Position numbers and translations under genes: made by a program. Shown one piece after another: positions 10,702 through 22,608 of a stretch of DNA of 64,000 nucleotides. The stretch comes from Strongylocentrotus droebachiensis. Its lineage: Eukaryota; Echinodermata; Echinoidea; Camarodonta; Strongylocentrotidae. Location: NCBI GenBank assembly GCA_035222895.1, contig JAVYIG010005279.1, positions 1 through 64,000 of the forward strand, written 5' to 3'. The number at the start of each line of letters is the position of its first letter. The first letter of the stretch is position 1. Below the pieces are notes generated by a model that did no database searches, was not told the origin of the DNA, and was given only the letters and a program-made list of their open reading frames with translations.

Positions 10702-11650
10702 GTAAGTTGAATGCACCTTGCCTGCAGTGACCAATCATGAGCTATTCTTTATTGCATCGATGGTAGTAATATGATTGCATTACTTTACGAAAGCCAATCA
10801 TGTACCACAATTTTGTTTGTATCAATGACTGTATTTTCTTCGATTGAATGCAAATTCTATCGCACTATCGACTTTTTGTATAACTGATGGTAATTTGGCG
10901 ATTTAATGCAAACTTGCTAGCATTAGCCAATCACGATCATCATTGTGTTACATCGTTGATGGGAAATTGGGGGATTGAAAGCGAAATCTCTAGCGTTTGC
11001 CAACCATTTTCAACTGTATAATGCAGCGCTGATGATAAGTTCGTAGTTGAATGCAAACTCTAATGCGTTAGCCACTAATTTTGTAGCGTCACTGATCATT
11101 CCAATAGATTTCCGGGGGGGTTAAATGCCAACTCACTAGCGTCAGCCAATCATGATTAACGTTTAGTTGCATCGATGATGTTAAATTTGGGATATTAAAG
11201 GCAAACTCTGAGGTAACACTATGAATATGACTGACAAAGAAAGCGGACAAAATATACAGTTCCTCAGGTAGACAAAGGAACATCCCTTCACTGCTATTAT
11301 GTAAAAATGTGTAGAACAGGTGTCACATGCATATTCACCTTTCTACATGATAGCAGTGAAGGGATGTCTACCTGAGGAACTGTATATTTTGTCTGCTTTC
11401 TTTGTCAGTCATATTCAATAGTGTAAGCCATTCATGGTCAACCTTGCATCGCATCGCTAGTGGTAATTTTGTGACTGAATGCCTAATCCCTTTTATGTTA
11501 GCCAACCAATCTGAATTGGTCCATAATGTATTGCATCGCTGATATTTTCGTTGCGATAGAATACAAACTACCTAACGCTAGCCAATCAAGTTCCTTTCTC
11601 TTGAAATTGGAATCAATACATTGATCTCGATTGGCAAATGGAAGGGACTG
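10702..11650. repeat. Degenerate ~78-bp tandem repeat filling intron 4 (copy A)
   Basis: Units contain TAGCCAATCATGATT, a TTGCATCGATGATGGTAA block and AATTTGGGGATTGAATGCAAA. The GCCAATCA block recurs near 10793, 10925, 11000, 11067, 11145, 11428, 11500 and 11578. A Harbinger-like MITE (11217-11423) interrupts it. Equivalent arrays lie at about 26820-27480 (B), 45850-46740 (C) and 60540-61245 (D). Confidence 0.75.
11217..11423. mobile_element. PIF/Harbinger-like MITE in copy A intron 4
   Basis: Terminal inverted repeat CACTATGAATATGACTGACA continues as a near-perfect inverted arm of about 80 bp. TAA flanks both ends (11214-11216 and 11424-11426). Copies B and D have the uninterrupted site CTCTAAGTTAAGCC, so the 3-bp target duplication is supported by an empty site. 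A 3-bp TA-containing duplication is typical of PIF/Harbinger. Confidence 0.8.
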
Positions 11651-11719
11651 CATACATCTTCTATTGGCCCCGATTCACTAATAGATTATGACTGAATACA
11701 TCTAACATGCCTGATTAAT

Positions 11720-11752
11720 GTAAATATATATATATACATGTATATATATAGT
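11720..11752. repeat. (AT)n microsatellite
   Basis: TATATATATACATGTATATATATA; the copy C equivalent (46875-46895) is shorter, as expected of a slipping microsatellite. Confidence 0.85.
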
Positions 11753-12108
11753 ACCGGCAGATGGTGAATGCGTAGACAAAGCGACTAATACTCAGGTGTC
11801 AAATCAAGCGGGCTGCATTTTGTTAAAGGTATAGGGTTAGGATTAGGGTTGCAATTAAGATTGAGGTTATATGTAAGGGTCGGGATATTATACAGTGTTG
11901 GGTCCAGATCCAGTGTTGAAGTTTTTTAAATTCATTAAAAATCACATATGATTGAATTACCTTTTAGCCGCTGGCATCTCAGTGGCAATAACCAACGTTG
12001 TCACGTTCAGCCTTGCTCCTGATTTCTTTGGCCAAGAGAGGGCGACGGAGACTTCAGCGGTGATCTTCTTCTGCTATGGTACTGGGTATCTTCTTGGCTC
12101 TCTCGTGG

Positions 12109-14133
12109 GTGAGGCACTGATGTTTAAATGACGTTTTAAAGTAGATACAGACTAGTTATGGTCAAGCCATTGCATTGTGAAAGAAACGTTGTGGAATCGA
12201 TCAGAAAAGGTTGATCGTCTAGCATATAAGTATTGGTGTGTACTGCAAGGTTCTGGAATCATCAAAATGAGAAAGAAATTTGGCCCAGTCTTGGTAAAGT
12301 AACTTTGAAATGGAGTGGCATGATGTAGAAGCAATGGTTTTATTGCAGAACTCCTAGAACTTCTATTTTTATATGGGGCACTTTTGCCCTCGTGTGTATT
12401 TTTTTCTTGGGGCATTTTTCCCTCTCGGGATAATGTTTCGGGATGATTATTGTCATGGAATCTTATTAGAATCATAGTATTCTATCATTTATATGACTCC
12501 AATCTCCCTCAGTTTGTAAGTTTCAAGTTCAGTTTCAAGTTTCAAGTTCATTTTATTAAAAACCACACAAAACATGAAATATTCTTTTACATAAAAAAGA
12601 GACTAGTAATAGTACATTAATCACAATATATTAACTTGATTACATCATAAAACGAATGGTATTGGGAAACCATTAGAAGCTAAGCTTGTGAGCGGGGCCC
12701 TATATTCAACAAAATACATACGTTAACAATACGGCAAGGTGAGTAAAAAGAATATCACCCTATTTTGAACACTTGCCACCTCTTCGATCTTCGGAATTTT
12801 CTAACGGTGCCAACAGTTTTTCTGCAGAAAATGTATTGGATCAAAGAAAACCGGTGCTGCATTTAAACGTAATCTACACTGTTGGTCACAATGGTGGAAT
12901 AATTATTTTTACCCCAATTTATTGAATGATTTTGACAATGATTTATTCCTAATAGACCTACATAATAGTATACATTCTCCGATTTTATTGAATAATAATT
13001 TGCGAGTGTTTGTTTTACGTGACACCTAAAGCATATGTGTGCTACTATGCTAATCAACTAGGGGACATACGTCTTTAAGTCATAACTGACAGTAATGTAG
13101 ATTAATGCCTCGCAAAAGGGCACTAAAATATAGCTGATCGACACGGTTTTGATCCTGGGGCCTTACAGTAACGAGGCCATTGCTTGGCCAATAAATCATT
13201 ACTGTACGCAGCGGGCGCTAGGGTACGTCGACGCCCCCACAAAAACAAAAAACAAAGAAAATGCAATAAGTTTTCAATAATTTATTGCATTTTCCCCCAG
13301 TCCACAACAGGAACAAATCCTCTGTAGAGCCATGCATTAGGGTTCAAGGCATGCCCACATAGAAGATTTTTTATGTTTGGGGTCGGGGCAAAATGCAATG
13401 AATTATTGAAAATTTATTGCATTTTGTTTGTTTGTTTTTTGTTTTTTTTTGTGGGGGCGTCGACGTACCCTAGCGCCCGCTGCGTACAGTCATGATTCAT
13501 TGGATAAGCGATGGCCTCGTTACTGTGAGCCCCCATGATCAAAACCGTGTCGATGTGCTTTATTTGTGCCCTTGTATGAGGTATTAATCCCCATTACTGT
13601 CAGTTGTGACTTAAGGACGTAGGTCCCCTAGTTGATTAGCATTGTAGCACATACATGCTTTAGCAGTCACGCAAAACAAACACTCCCCAATTGTCATTCA
13701 ATAAAATCTGAGAATGTATACTATTATGTAGATCTATTAGGAATAAATCATTGTCAAAATCATTCAATAAATTGGGGTAAAAATAATTATTCCACCATTA
13801 TGACCAACAGTGTACATCTAAGTCAGCGCGCTAGCGTTCGCGAAACAGACCGAAGTTCTCCTCACGCTTCGGTGTTGCGTCTGTTGCACGCACGTGAATA
13901 CGTAGGCCTACTGCGGTCGAGTCGTCCGTAATCGTATTATACCCGATTTTCCCCGAGTGGGCCTCGGGAAAGACGCGTAGACTCGTCATGCTACAGCCCC
14001 TTTAAGTTGTGAGCACTACATATTTATCATTATCATTATCGAATCGTTGGCATATGTCAAACCCTGTAGTTAGATCACGATTTTTTCAATTTTTCCTCTT
14101 GTAGATAACCTTATTCTCGTTTTAAATTATCAG
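12109..14133 (+). other. Copy A intron 5
   Basis: Apart from the fold-back at 12875-13814 it contains GTTTCAAGTTCAGTTTCAAG-type short tandem sequence near 12518-12555, reminiscent of the tail of a non-LTR element (reverse orientation relative to the tail in copy B at 25590-25625). Positions 13815-14133 carry no recognised feature. Confidence 0.5.
12875..13814. mobile_element. 940-bp fold-back element, copy A intron 5
   Basis: The left arm opens TACACTGTTGGTCACAATGG and the right arm closes with its near reverse complement (..ATGACCAACAGTGTA). Arms are about 460 bp and include GACGTACCCTAGCGCCCGCT and CAATAAATTATTGCATTTT blocks; the centre is near 13345. It has no coding capacity. Copy C has it at 48850-49788; B and D do not. 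Flanks differ from the empty alleles by more than a duplication, so the integration involved some rearrangement. Confidence 0.8.
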
Positions 14134-14393
14134 GTCAAAGCATAGACAACACAGGGTCCTACAAAGGCGCCCTCTGGGCTTTCATTGGTATGTACATCAC
14201 ATCCGGGATACTGCTCCTCATGGCGCCTCTTTATCAACGCATCTTTGCGCCCGAGCGGTTCGTGACCTTTGACATACATCGGAGGAAACGGGAGGCGAGG
14301 AGTGAATGGAGTCGGCTTAGGAAAAAGGACAGACATCGCTGCACGGTTTCAAAGGGAGAGATCATCGTGTGTGAAAAAGTGTCGAGTGTGTGA

Positions 14394-15703
14394 CCATGCA
14401 TGGACCTACTCCATGGTGTGACCATGATGACTGTTTGTAGGATATAAGTATATCCTCCGTCGACTACTGTTGTTCCGATGTACTTTCCTACATTAACCAA
14501 ATGCCTAACTACAACCCTAAATTGAACCCTTACAGGGATCGTTTAACAATGTTAAATCTGAGATACACGGCCCTACGTGTTATCAGTGTCTGTGATATGG
14601 TGTAATATTGAAGCCCTACAAAAATTGCGCTTCAAAATGATCAAGAAGTGCCTCAAAAAAGTAAAAACCTTTGAGTGACCAGTTTTACCATACTCGTTTT
14701 CTCCAATAGACTGTAGTGTTATGAAAACCGTCAGGCGAACGGTTTTCAAAATTTGTAATTCCAATCATAAATATCTTGATAATCAGACAGGCGATCGGCT
14801 TGTAAAAGTCATGGGGTTCCTGACTGACCTAAAGGTTTATAATTATCATTGCATCATGAGCTAAATCCAGAATTTTTGTTTCAGAATCTGAGACAAAGTT
14901 ACCGGATCCCTTACCTAACCTATAATACAATAATTGTAGCTTTTGACGAAATGAAGCCCGTGCAAAATTATTTTCCCCAAAATAAATTTCGGATCAACGT
15001 TCAACTGGATTTGGCTAATCAGAAAAGGGACATATGCGACTTCGTTGAGGGACACCGTATACCTTCGGTCCCGCGTGACTATAATGGAAGGTATGATTGG
15101 TTGGTTTAGTACACCGAAAGATGTGTATCCAGGTAGCTGGTGTTTATGGATGGAATGTTGGTTATATCGATATATCTATGCTTCTGGGACCGATATTGCT
15201 ATAGTACCGCTTGCAATACATACAACTGCAAATAAAGGAAAAATGATTTGTTGAAGTTTTGATGAAATGAGATATTTTGTCAGTAGAGTTGTTACGACCT
15301 TATTGAGTTATTTACATTTTCTCGGTCTATTTCTAGAAGTATATATCAAATGTTTAATCTCTTGGTGCTTTTATGCTGATGTAATCATGGTAATTGTGAT
15401 GTAATTACCGATATTGTTTTGTTTTTTTTTCATTCTCTCTCATATCTCTGTTTCGTGATGTCAAAATTCAAAAGTAATCCGTGCGTTCCTCCGCGACGTA
15501 TTGTGCCTTATCATTGGCACGGTGGGATGTGACCAACGCTGTACTCACATTCTTTTCTTTCATTTAGGTGGACATTCCTTTTTCTTTCCGTCCTTTCATC
15601 TAATTCACGTTCATTCCAGCAAGATTTCTTGTTTATAAAGTGTAACATAATGATTATATAATATAATTTCTCTCATTTTCCGTTTTAAGCCATTTATAAA
15701 GTC

Positions 15704-15734
<31 letters not shown>

Positions 15735-16190
15735 TGGATTTATATAGCGCCTTTTCCAAAGGTTACAAGGTGCTGCTCTCCTAGACTATATATATATAGC
15801 CCAATCGTGTTTTATCTAAAATGTATAAAACACATGTAAAAGATGAAATTATACTCATTCACCGTACGTCATTGTAATGTAATAAATGTATACATATCCG
15901 TAAATACTAATAACAATATATGTAAATGGTTCTATGCATCATTATATCTTACACAGAACGGTGAAGAATGTGTTAAACATTTAAATAATGGTTTCATATT
16001 TTGAAAAAAATGCAGTTTTTCTGTTCCTGAAATTGTAGCGTGCAGCAAGTTACTTGTTAAGAATTATTTATACTGTGTAACATGTACAAGCGCAGAAGCG
16101 CTGACGAAGAATCTTGTAATAGGATTCATCCATCCCCATCCCCTTTATAAATAACTTACAAACATGACTCGGAAGAGATGGGATAGGGAT
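14394..16190 (+). other. 3' flank of copy A, probably 3' UTR in part
   Basis: No convincing second gene is seen. The small open frames here (for example 14849-15109) are disrupted by a transposon in B and D and have no family I recognise. An AATAAA lies at about 15229 (GCAAATAAAGG), a possible polyadenylation signal. Confidence 0.45.
15706..15790. mobile_element. (AAT)n plus short SINE/LINE-tail-like insertion
   Basis: (AAT)8 is followed by TGGATTTATATAGCGCCTTT and CCAAAGGTTACAAGGTGCT. Copies B and D read straight through (TTTATAAATTGC), so this is an insertion of about 85 bp shared by A and C (C: 51681-51752). Confidence 0.6.
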
Positions 16191-19100
16191 GAGAAGGAGA
16201 CGGAGAGAGGTTGAAAAGAGGGTGGGAGAGAGTGGGAGAAAGAGAGGGTGAAGAGGAGTGGAAGAAAGAGAGGGTGAAGAGAGAGTGGGAGAAATAGAGG
16301 GTGAAGAGAGAGTGGGAGAAAGAGAGGGGTGAAGAGAGAGTGGGAGAAAGAAAAGGTGAAGAGAGAGTGGGGGAAAGAGAGGGTGAAGAGGGATGAGGGT
16401 GACGAGAGAGTAGGAGAGAGAGGTGAGAGAGAGTGGAGAGAGAGAGGGTGAAGAGAGAGTGGGAGAGAGAGAGGGTGAAGAGAGAGTGGGGAAGAGAGGT
16501 GAGGAGGTGGAAGAGAAGAGTGGGAGAAAGAGAGGGTGAAGAGAGAGAGGGGGAAGAGGAGAGTGGGAGAAAGAGAGGGTGAAGAGAGAGTGGTGGAAAG
16601 AGAGGGTGAAGAGAGAGTGGGGGGAGAGGAGAGAGTGAAGAGGAAGAGGAAGAAGAAGGGAGAGGGTGACGTGAGAGTAGGAGAGAGAGGGGTTGAGAGG
16701 AGAGTGGAGAAAGGGAGGTTGACGAAAAAGTGGGAGAAAAGAGGGTGAAGAGAGAGTGGGAGAAGAGAGGGTGAAGAAAGAGAGGGTGATGAAAGAGTAG
16801 AAGAGAGAGTGGTTGAGAAGAGAGTGGGAGAGAGTGGGAGAAAGAGAGGGTGTCGAGAGAGTGGGAGAAAGAGAGGGTGAAGAGAGAGTGGGAGAAAGAG
16901 AGGGTGAACAGAGAGTGGGAGAAAGAAAGGGTGGCGAGAAAATGGGAGATAGAGAGGGTGAAGAGAGAGTGGGAGAAAGAGAGGATGAAGAGAGAGTGGG
17001 GAAAGAGAGGGTGAAGAAAGAGAGGTGATGAGACAGTAGAAGAGAGAGTGGTTGAGAAGAGAGTGGGAGAGAGTGGGAGAAAGAGAGGGTGACGAGAAAA
17101 TGGGAGATAGAGAGGGTGAAGAGAGAGTGGGAGAAAGAGAGGGTGAAGAGAGCGTGGAAAAAGAGAGGGTGAAGAGGGAGTGGAAGAAAGAGAGGGTGAC
17201 GAGAGAGTAGGAGAGAGAGGGTGAAGAAAGAGAGGGTGATGAGAGAGTAGAAGAGAGAGTGGTTGAGAAGAGAGTGGGAGAAAGAGAGGGTGACGAGAAA
17301 AGGGGAGATAGAGAGGGTGAACAGAGAGTGGGAGAAAGAAAGGGTGGCGAGAAAATGGGAGATAGAGAGGGTGAAGAGAGAGTGGGAGAAAGAGAGGATG
17401 AAGAGAGAGTGGGGGAAAGAGAGGGTGAAGAAAGAGAGGGTGATGAGAGAGTAGAAGAGAGAGTGGTTGAGAAGAGAGTGGGAGAGAGTGGGAGAAAGAG
17501 AGGGTGACGAGAAAATGGGAGATAGAGAGGGTGAAGAGAGAGTGGGAGAAAGAGAGGGTGAAGAGAGCGTGGGAAAAAGAGAGGGTGAAGAGGGAGTGGA
17601 AGAAAGAGAGGGTGACGAGAGAGTAGGAGAGAGAGGGTGAAGAAAGAGAGGGTGATGAGAGAGTAGAAGAGAGAGTGGTTGAGAAGAGAGTGGGAGAAAG
17701 AGAGGGTGACGAGAAAAGGGGAGATAGAGAGGGTGAAGAGAGAGTGGGAGAAAGAGAGAGTGAAGAGAGCGTGGGAAAAAGAGAGGGTGAAGAGGGAGTG
17801 GAAGAAAGAGAGGGTGACGAGAGAGTAGGAGAGAGAGGGGTTGAGAAGAGAGTGGGAGAAAGAGAGGTGAAGAGAGAGTGGGAGAAAGAGAGTGTGAACA
17901 GAGAGTGGGAGAAAGAGAGGGTGACGGGAAAATGGGAGATAGAGAGGGTGAAGAGAGAGTGGGAGAAAGAGAGGGTGAAGAGAGCGTGGGAAAAAGAGAG
18001 GGTGAAGAGGGAGTGGAAGAAAGAGAGGGTGACGAGAGAGTAGGAGAGAGAGGGGTTGAGAAGAGAGTGGGAGAAAGAGAGGGTGAAGAGAGAGTGGGAG
18101 AAAGAGAGTGTGAACAGAGAGTGGGAGAAAGAGAGGATGACGGGAAAATGGGAGATAGAGAGGGTGAAGAGAGAGTGGGAGAAAGAGAGGGTGAAGAGAG
18201 CGTGGGGAAAAGAGAGGGTGAAGAGGGAGTGAAGAAAGAGAGGGTGACGAGAGAGGGGTTGAGAAGAGAGTGGGAGAAAGAGAGGGTGAAGAGAGAGTGG
18301 GAGAAAGAGAGTGTGAACAGAGAGTGGGAGAAAGAGAGGGTGACGGGAAAATGGGAGATAGAGAGGGTGAAGAGAGAGTGGGAGAAAGAGAGGGTGACGA
18401 GAGAGTAGGAGAGAGAGGGGTTGAGAAGAGAGTGGGAGAAAGAGAGGGTGAAGAGAGAGTGGGAGAAAGAGAGGGTGAAGAGAGAGTGGGAGAAAGAAAA
18501 GGTGAAGAGAGAGTGGGGGAAAGAGAGGGTGAAGAGGGATGGGAAGAATGAGAGGGTGACGAGAGAGTAGGAGAGAGAGGGGTTGAGAAGAGAGTGTGAG
18601 AGAGAGAGGGTGAAGAGAGAGTGGGAGAAAGAGAAGGTGAAGAGAGAGTGGGGGAAAGAGAGGGTGAAGAAAGAGTGGGAGAAAGAGAGGGTGAAGAGAG
18701 AGTGGGGGAAACAGAGGGGAAGAGAGAGTGGGAGAAAGAGAGGGTGAAGAGAGAGTGGGGGAAAGAGAGGGTGAAGAGAGAGTGGGGGGAAGAGAGAGTG
18801 AAGAGGAAGAGAAGAAGGGAGAGGGTGACGTGAGAGTAGGAGAGAGAGGGGTTGAGAGGAGAGTGGGAGAAAGGGAGGTTGACGAAAAAGTGGGAGAAAA
18901 AGAGGGTGAAGAGAGAGTGGGAGAAAGAGAGGGTGAAGAAAGAGAGGGTGATGAAAGAGTAGAAGAGAGAGTGGTTGAGAAGAGAGTGGGAGAGAGTGGG
19001 AGAAAGAGAGGGTGACGAGAGAGTGGGAGAAAGAGAGGGTGAAGAGAGAGTGGGAGAAAGAGAGGGTGAACAGAGAGTGGGAGAAAGAAAGGGTGGCGAG

Positions 19101-20463
19101 AAAATGGGAGATAGAGAGGGTGAAGAGAGAGTGGGAGAAAGAGAGGATGAAGAGAGAGTGGGGGAAAGAGAGGGTGAAGAAAGAGAGGGTGATGAGAGAG
19201 TAGAAGAGAGAGTGGTTGAGAAGAGAGTGGGAGAGAGTGGGAGAAAGAGAGGGTGACGAGAAAATGGGAGATAGAGAGGGTGAAGAGAGAGTGGGAGAAA
19301 GAGAGGGTGAAGAGAGCGTGGGAAAAAGAGAGGGTGAAGAGGGAGTGGAAGAAAGAGAGGGTGACGAGAGAGTAGGAGAGAGAGGGTGAAGAAAGAGAGG
19401 GTGATGAGAGAGTAGAAGAGAGAGTGGTTGAGAAGAGAGTGGGAGAAAGAGAGGGTGACGAGAAAATGGGAGATAGAGAGGGTGAAGAGAGAGTGGGAGA
19501 AAGAGAGAGTGAAGAGAGCGTGGGAAAAAGAGAGGGTGAAGAGGGAGTGGAAGAAAGAGAGGGTGACGAGAGAGTAGGAGAGAGAGGGGTTGAGAAGAGA
19601 GTGGGAGAAAGAGAGGGTGAAGAAATAGTGGGAGAAAGAGAGTGTGAACAGAGAGTGGGAGAAAGAGAGGGTGACGGGAAAATGGGAGATAGAGAGGGTG
19701 AAGAGAGAGTGGGAGAAAGAGAGGGTGAAGAGAGCGTGGGAAAAAGAGAGGGTGAAGAGGGAGTGGAAGAAAGAGAGGGTGACGAGAGAGTAGGAGAGAG
19801 AGGGGTTGAGAAGAGAGTGGGAGAAAGAGAGGGTGAAGAGAGAGTGGGAGAAAGAGAGTGTGAACAGAGAGTGGGAGAAAGAGAGGATGACGGGAAAATG
19901 GGAGATAGAGAGGGTGAAGAGAGAGTGGGAGAAAGAGAGGGTGAAGAGAGCGTGTGGAAAAGAGAGGGTGAAGAGGGAGTGGAAGAAAGAGAGGGTGACG
20001 AGAGAGGGGTTGAGAAGAGAGTGGGAGAAAGAGAGGGTGAAGAGAGAGTGGGAGAAAGAGAGTGTGAACAGAGAGTGGGAGAAAGAGAGGGTGACAGGAA
20101 AATGGGAGATAGAGAGGGTGAAGAGAGAGTGGGAGAAAGAGAGGGTGACGAGAGAGTAGGAGAGAGAGGGGTTGAGAAGAGAGTGGGAGAAAGAGAGGGT
20201 GAAGAGAGAGTGGGAGAAAGAGAAGGTGAAGAGAGAGTGGGGGAAAGAGAGGGTGAAGAGAGAGTGGGGGAAAGAGAGGGTGAAGAGAGAGTGGGAGAAA
20301 GAGAGGATGACGAGAAAGTGGGAGAAAGAGAGGGTGAAGAGAGAGTGGGGGAAAGAGAGGGTGACGAGGGAGGGGAAGAAAGAGAGAGTGGGAGAAAGAG
20401 AGGGTGAAGAGAGAGTGGGAGAAAGAGAGGGTGATGAGAAAGTGGGAGAAAGAGAGGGTGAAG
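16191..20463 (+). repeat. 27-bp purine minisatellite, 4.3 kb, with higher-order pattern
   Basis: The unit is 27 bp, which translates as VGEREGEER on the plus strand and LSPTLSSPS or SHSLFTLSF on the minus strand. The plus strand is almost pure A/G with one or two T per unit. Because 27 is a multiple of three and units lack stops, frames stay open for more than 1400 codons; these are not genes. Variant units (GACGAGAAAATGGGAGATAG, GAACAGAGAGTGGGAG, GAGAGCGTGGGAAAAAG, GGTGGCGAGAAAATGG) recur in the same order, showing amplification of multi-unit blocks. Confidence 0.93.
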
Positions 20464-20581
20464 TCATTCACATTTTGTTCGTTTATTGTGTTGTATATTG
20501 ACTTTGTAAATTGAATAATTTCAGCTTCCCAGCTGCATGTTCTTTTATTTCAATAAACCGAATCAAATCAAATCAAATCAC
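20464..20581. other. Spacer between the purine and pyrimidine arms
   Basis: 118 bp of ordinary sequence (CATTTTGTTCGTTTATTGTG to AATCAAATCAAATCA) at the turning point of the A/B inverted repeat; nearly the same in the C/D pair (55234-55349). Confidence 0.6.
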
Positions 20582-22608
20582 TTTCTCGTCATCCTCTCTT
20601 TCTCCCACTCTCTCCCACTCTCTTCTCAACCCCTCTCCCTCCTACTCTCTCGTCACCCCCTTTTTTCCCCACTCTCTCTTCACCCTCTCTTTCTCCCACT
20701 CTCTCTTCACCCTCTCTTTCTCCCACTCTCTCCCACTCTCTTCTCAACCGCTCTCTCTTCTACTCTCTCATCACCCTCTCTTTTTTCCACTCCCTTATCA
20801 CCCTCTCTTTTCCCCACTCTCTCTGGGGTGACGCTAGAGTGGGAGAGAGGGAGGAGAAACAGTGGGAGAGAGTGGGAGAGGGTGGAGAAAGAGAGGGTGA
20901 AGAGAGAGGGGAAGCCTGGAGGAAAGGGAGAACATGGAGTTGCCCTGGAGAGTGTTTCACAAAGTCTAAGATTGACTTTAAATTGGACTTTACTATGGCA
21001 GGCATTCCTTCCACTTGTTGATATCACCATTGGTCTCTCAATTATGATCTTTATATAATATTCTTCCTTTCTCTTCACCCTCTCTTTCTCCCATTCTCTC
21101 CAACTCTCTTCTCAACCCCTCTCTCTCCTACTCTCTCGTCACCACCCTCACTTTCTTCCACTCCCTCTTCATCCTCTCTTTTCCCCACTCTCTCCCACTC
21201 TCTCTTCACCTTCTCTTTCTCCCACTTTCCCGTCACACTCCCTTTCTTTCCCTCCATCTTCACCCTCTCTTTCCCCCCACTCTCTCTTCACCCTCTCTTT
21301 CTCCACTTTCTCGTCACCCTCTCTTTCTCCCACTCTCTGTTCACCCTCTCTTTCTCCCACTCTCTCTTTACCCTCTCTTTCCCCCACTCTCTCGTCACCC
21401 TCTCTTTCTCCCACTTTCTCGTCATCCTCTCTTTCTCCCACTCTCTCTTCACCCTCTCTTTCTCCCACTCTCTTTTCACCCTCTCTTTCCCCCTCACTCT
21501 CTCTTCACCCTCTCTTTCTCCCACTTTCTCGTCACCCTCTCTTTCTCCCACTCTCTGTTCACCCTCTCTTTCTCCCACTCTCTCTTTACCCTCTCTTTCC
21601 CCCACTCTCTCGTCACCCTCTCTTTCTCCCACTTTCTCGTCATCCTCTCTTTCTCCCACTCTCTCTTCACCCTCTCTTTCTCCCACTCTCTTTTCACCCT
21701 CTCATTCTCCCACTCTCTCTTCACCCTCTCTTTCTCCCACTCTCTTTTCACCCTCTATTTCTCCCACTCTCTCTTCACCCTCTCTTTCTCCCACTCTCTT
21801 TTCACCCTCTCATTCTCCCACTCTCTCTTCACCCTCTATTTCTCCCACTCTCTCTTCACCCTCTCTTTCTCCCACTCTCTTTTCACCCTCTCATTCTCCC
21901 ACTCTCTCTTCACCCTCTATTTCTCCCACTCTCTCTTCACCCTCTCTTTCTTCCACTCCCTCTTCACCCTCTCTTTCTCCCACTCTCTCTTCACCCTCTC
22001 TTTCTCCCACTCTCTCTTCACCCTCTATTTCTCCCACTCTCTCTTCACCCTCTCTTTCTTCACTCCCTCTTCACCCTCTCTTTCTCCCACTCTCTCTTCA
22101 CCCTCTCTTTCTCCCACTCTCTCTTCACCCTCTCTTTCTCCCACTCTCTTTTCACCCTCTCATTCTCCCACTCTCTTTTCACCCTCTCATTCTCCCACTC
22201 TCTCTTCACCCTCTATTTCTCCCACTCTCTCTTCACCCTCTCTTTCTCCACTCTCTCTTCACCCTCTCTTTCTCCCACTCTCTTTTCACCCTCTATTTCT
22301 CCCACTCTCTCTTCACCCTCTCTTTCTTCCACTCCCTCTTCACCCTCTCTTTCTCCCACTCTCTCTTCACCCTCTCTTTCTCCCACTCTCTCTTCACCCT
22401 CTATTTCTCCCACTCTCTCTTCACCCTCTCTTTCTTCCACTCCCTCTTCACCCTCTCTTTCTCCCACTCTCTCTTCACCCTCTCTTTCTCCCACTCTCTC
22501 TTCACCCTCTATTTCTCCCACTCTCTCTTCACCCTCTCTTTCTTCCACTCCCTCTTCACCCTCTCTTTCTCCCACTCTCTCCCACTCTCTTCTCAACCTC
22601 TCTCCGTC
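20582..22608 (-). repeat. Pyrimidine arm of the 27-bp minisatellite
   Basis: Same 27-bp unit inverted, 20582-20828 and 21061-22608. It is interrupted at 20829-20920 by a short switch back to purines and at 20921-21060 by about 140 bp of non-repetitive sequence containing GTGTTTCACAAAGTCTAAG. The arm is less than half as long as the purine arm. Confidence 0.92.

Larger units (their letters stand above)
4552..14393 (+). pseudogene. Copy A: transporter copy truncated inside exon 1
   Basis: Exons 2-6 lie at 7765-8061, 8449-9341, 10476-10701, 11968-12108 and 14134-14393. They have the same lengths, phases and splice signals as copy C and no stop codon. Exon 1 is reduced to its last 22 bases (4552-4573) plus the donor GTAAGC. 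Upstream of 4552 the sequence has no similarity to the region before exon 1 of copy C and no coding frame that could join it. Exon 3 differs from copy C at only three residues by my count. It is probably non-functional, or needs an unrelated first exon. An alternative is that the break at 4552 is an assembly join. Confidence 0.72.

Noticed and set aside
11822-11860. TTAGGG-like words (GGGTTAGGATTAGGGTT) and (TTAGGT)n at 24420
   Set aside because: Two or three degenerate units only; not an interstitial telomere block.
14849-15254. 86- and 69-codon frames downstream of copy A (also 50849-51227)
   Set aside because: Interrupted by a hAT-like element in B and D, no recognisable domain; probably 3' UTR or flank.
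16068-20471. Minus-strand open frames of 1467 and 1440 codons, and 1068/1040 codons at 52032-55242
   Set aside because: Products of a stop-free 27-bp minisatellite; low-complexity in every frame and both strands.
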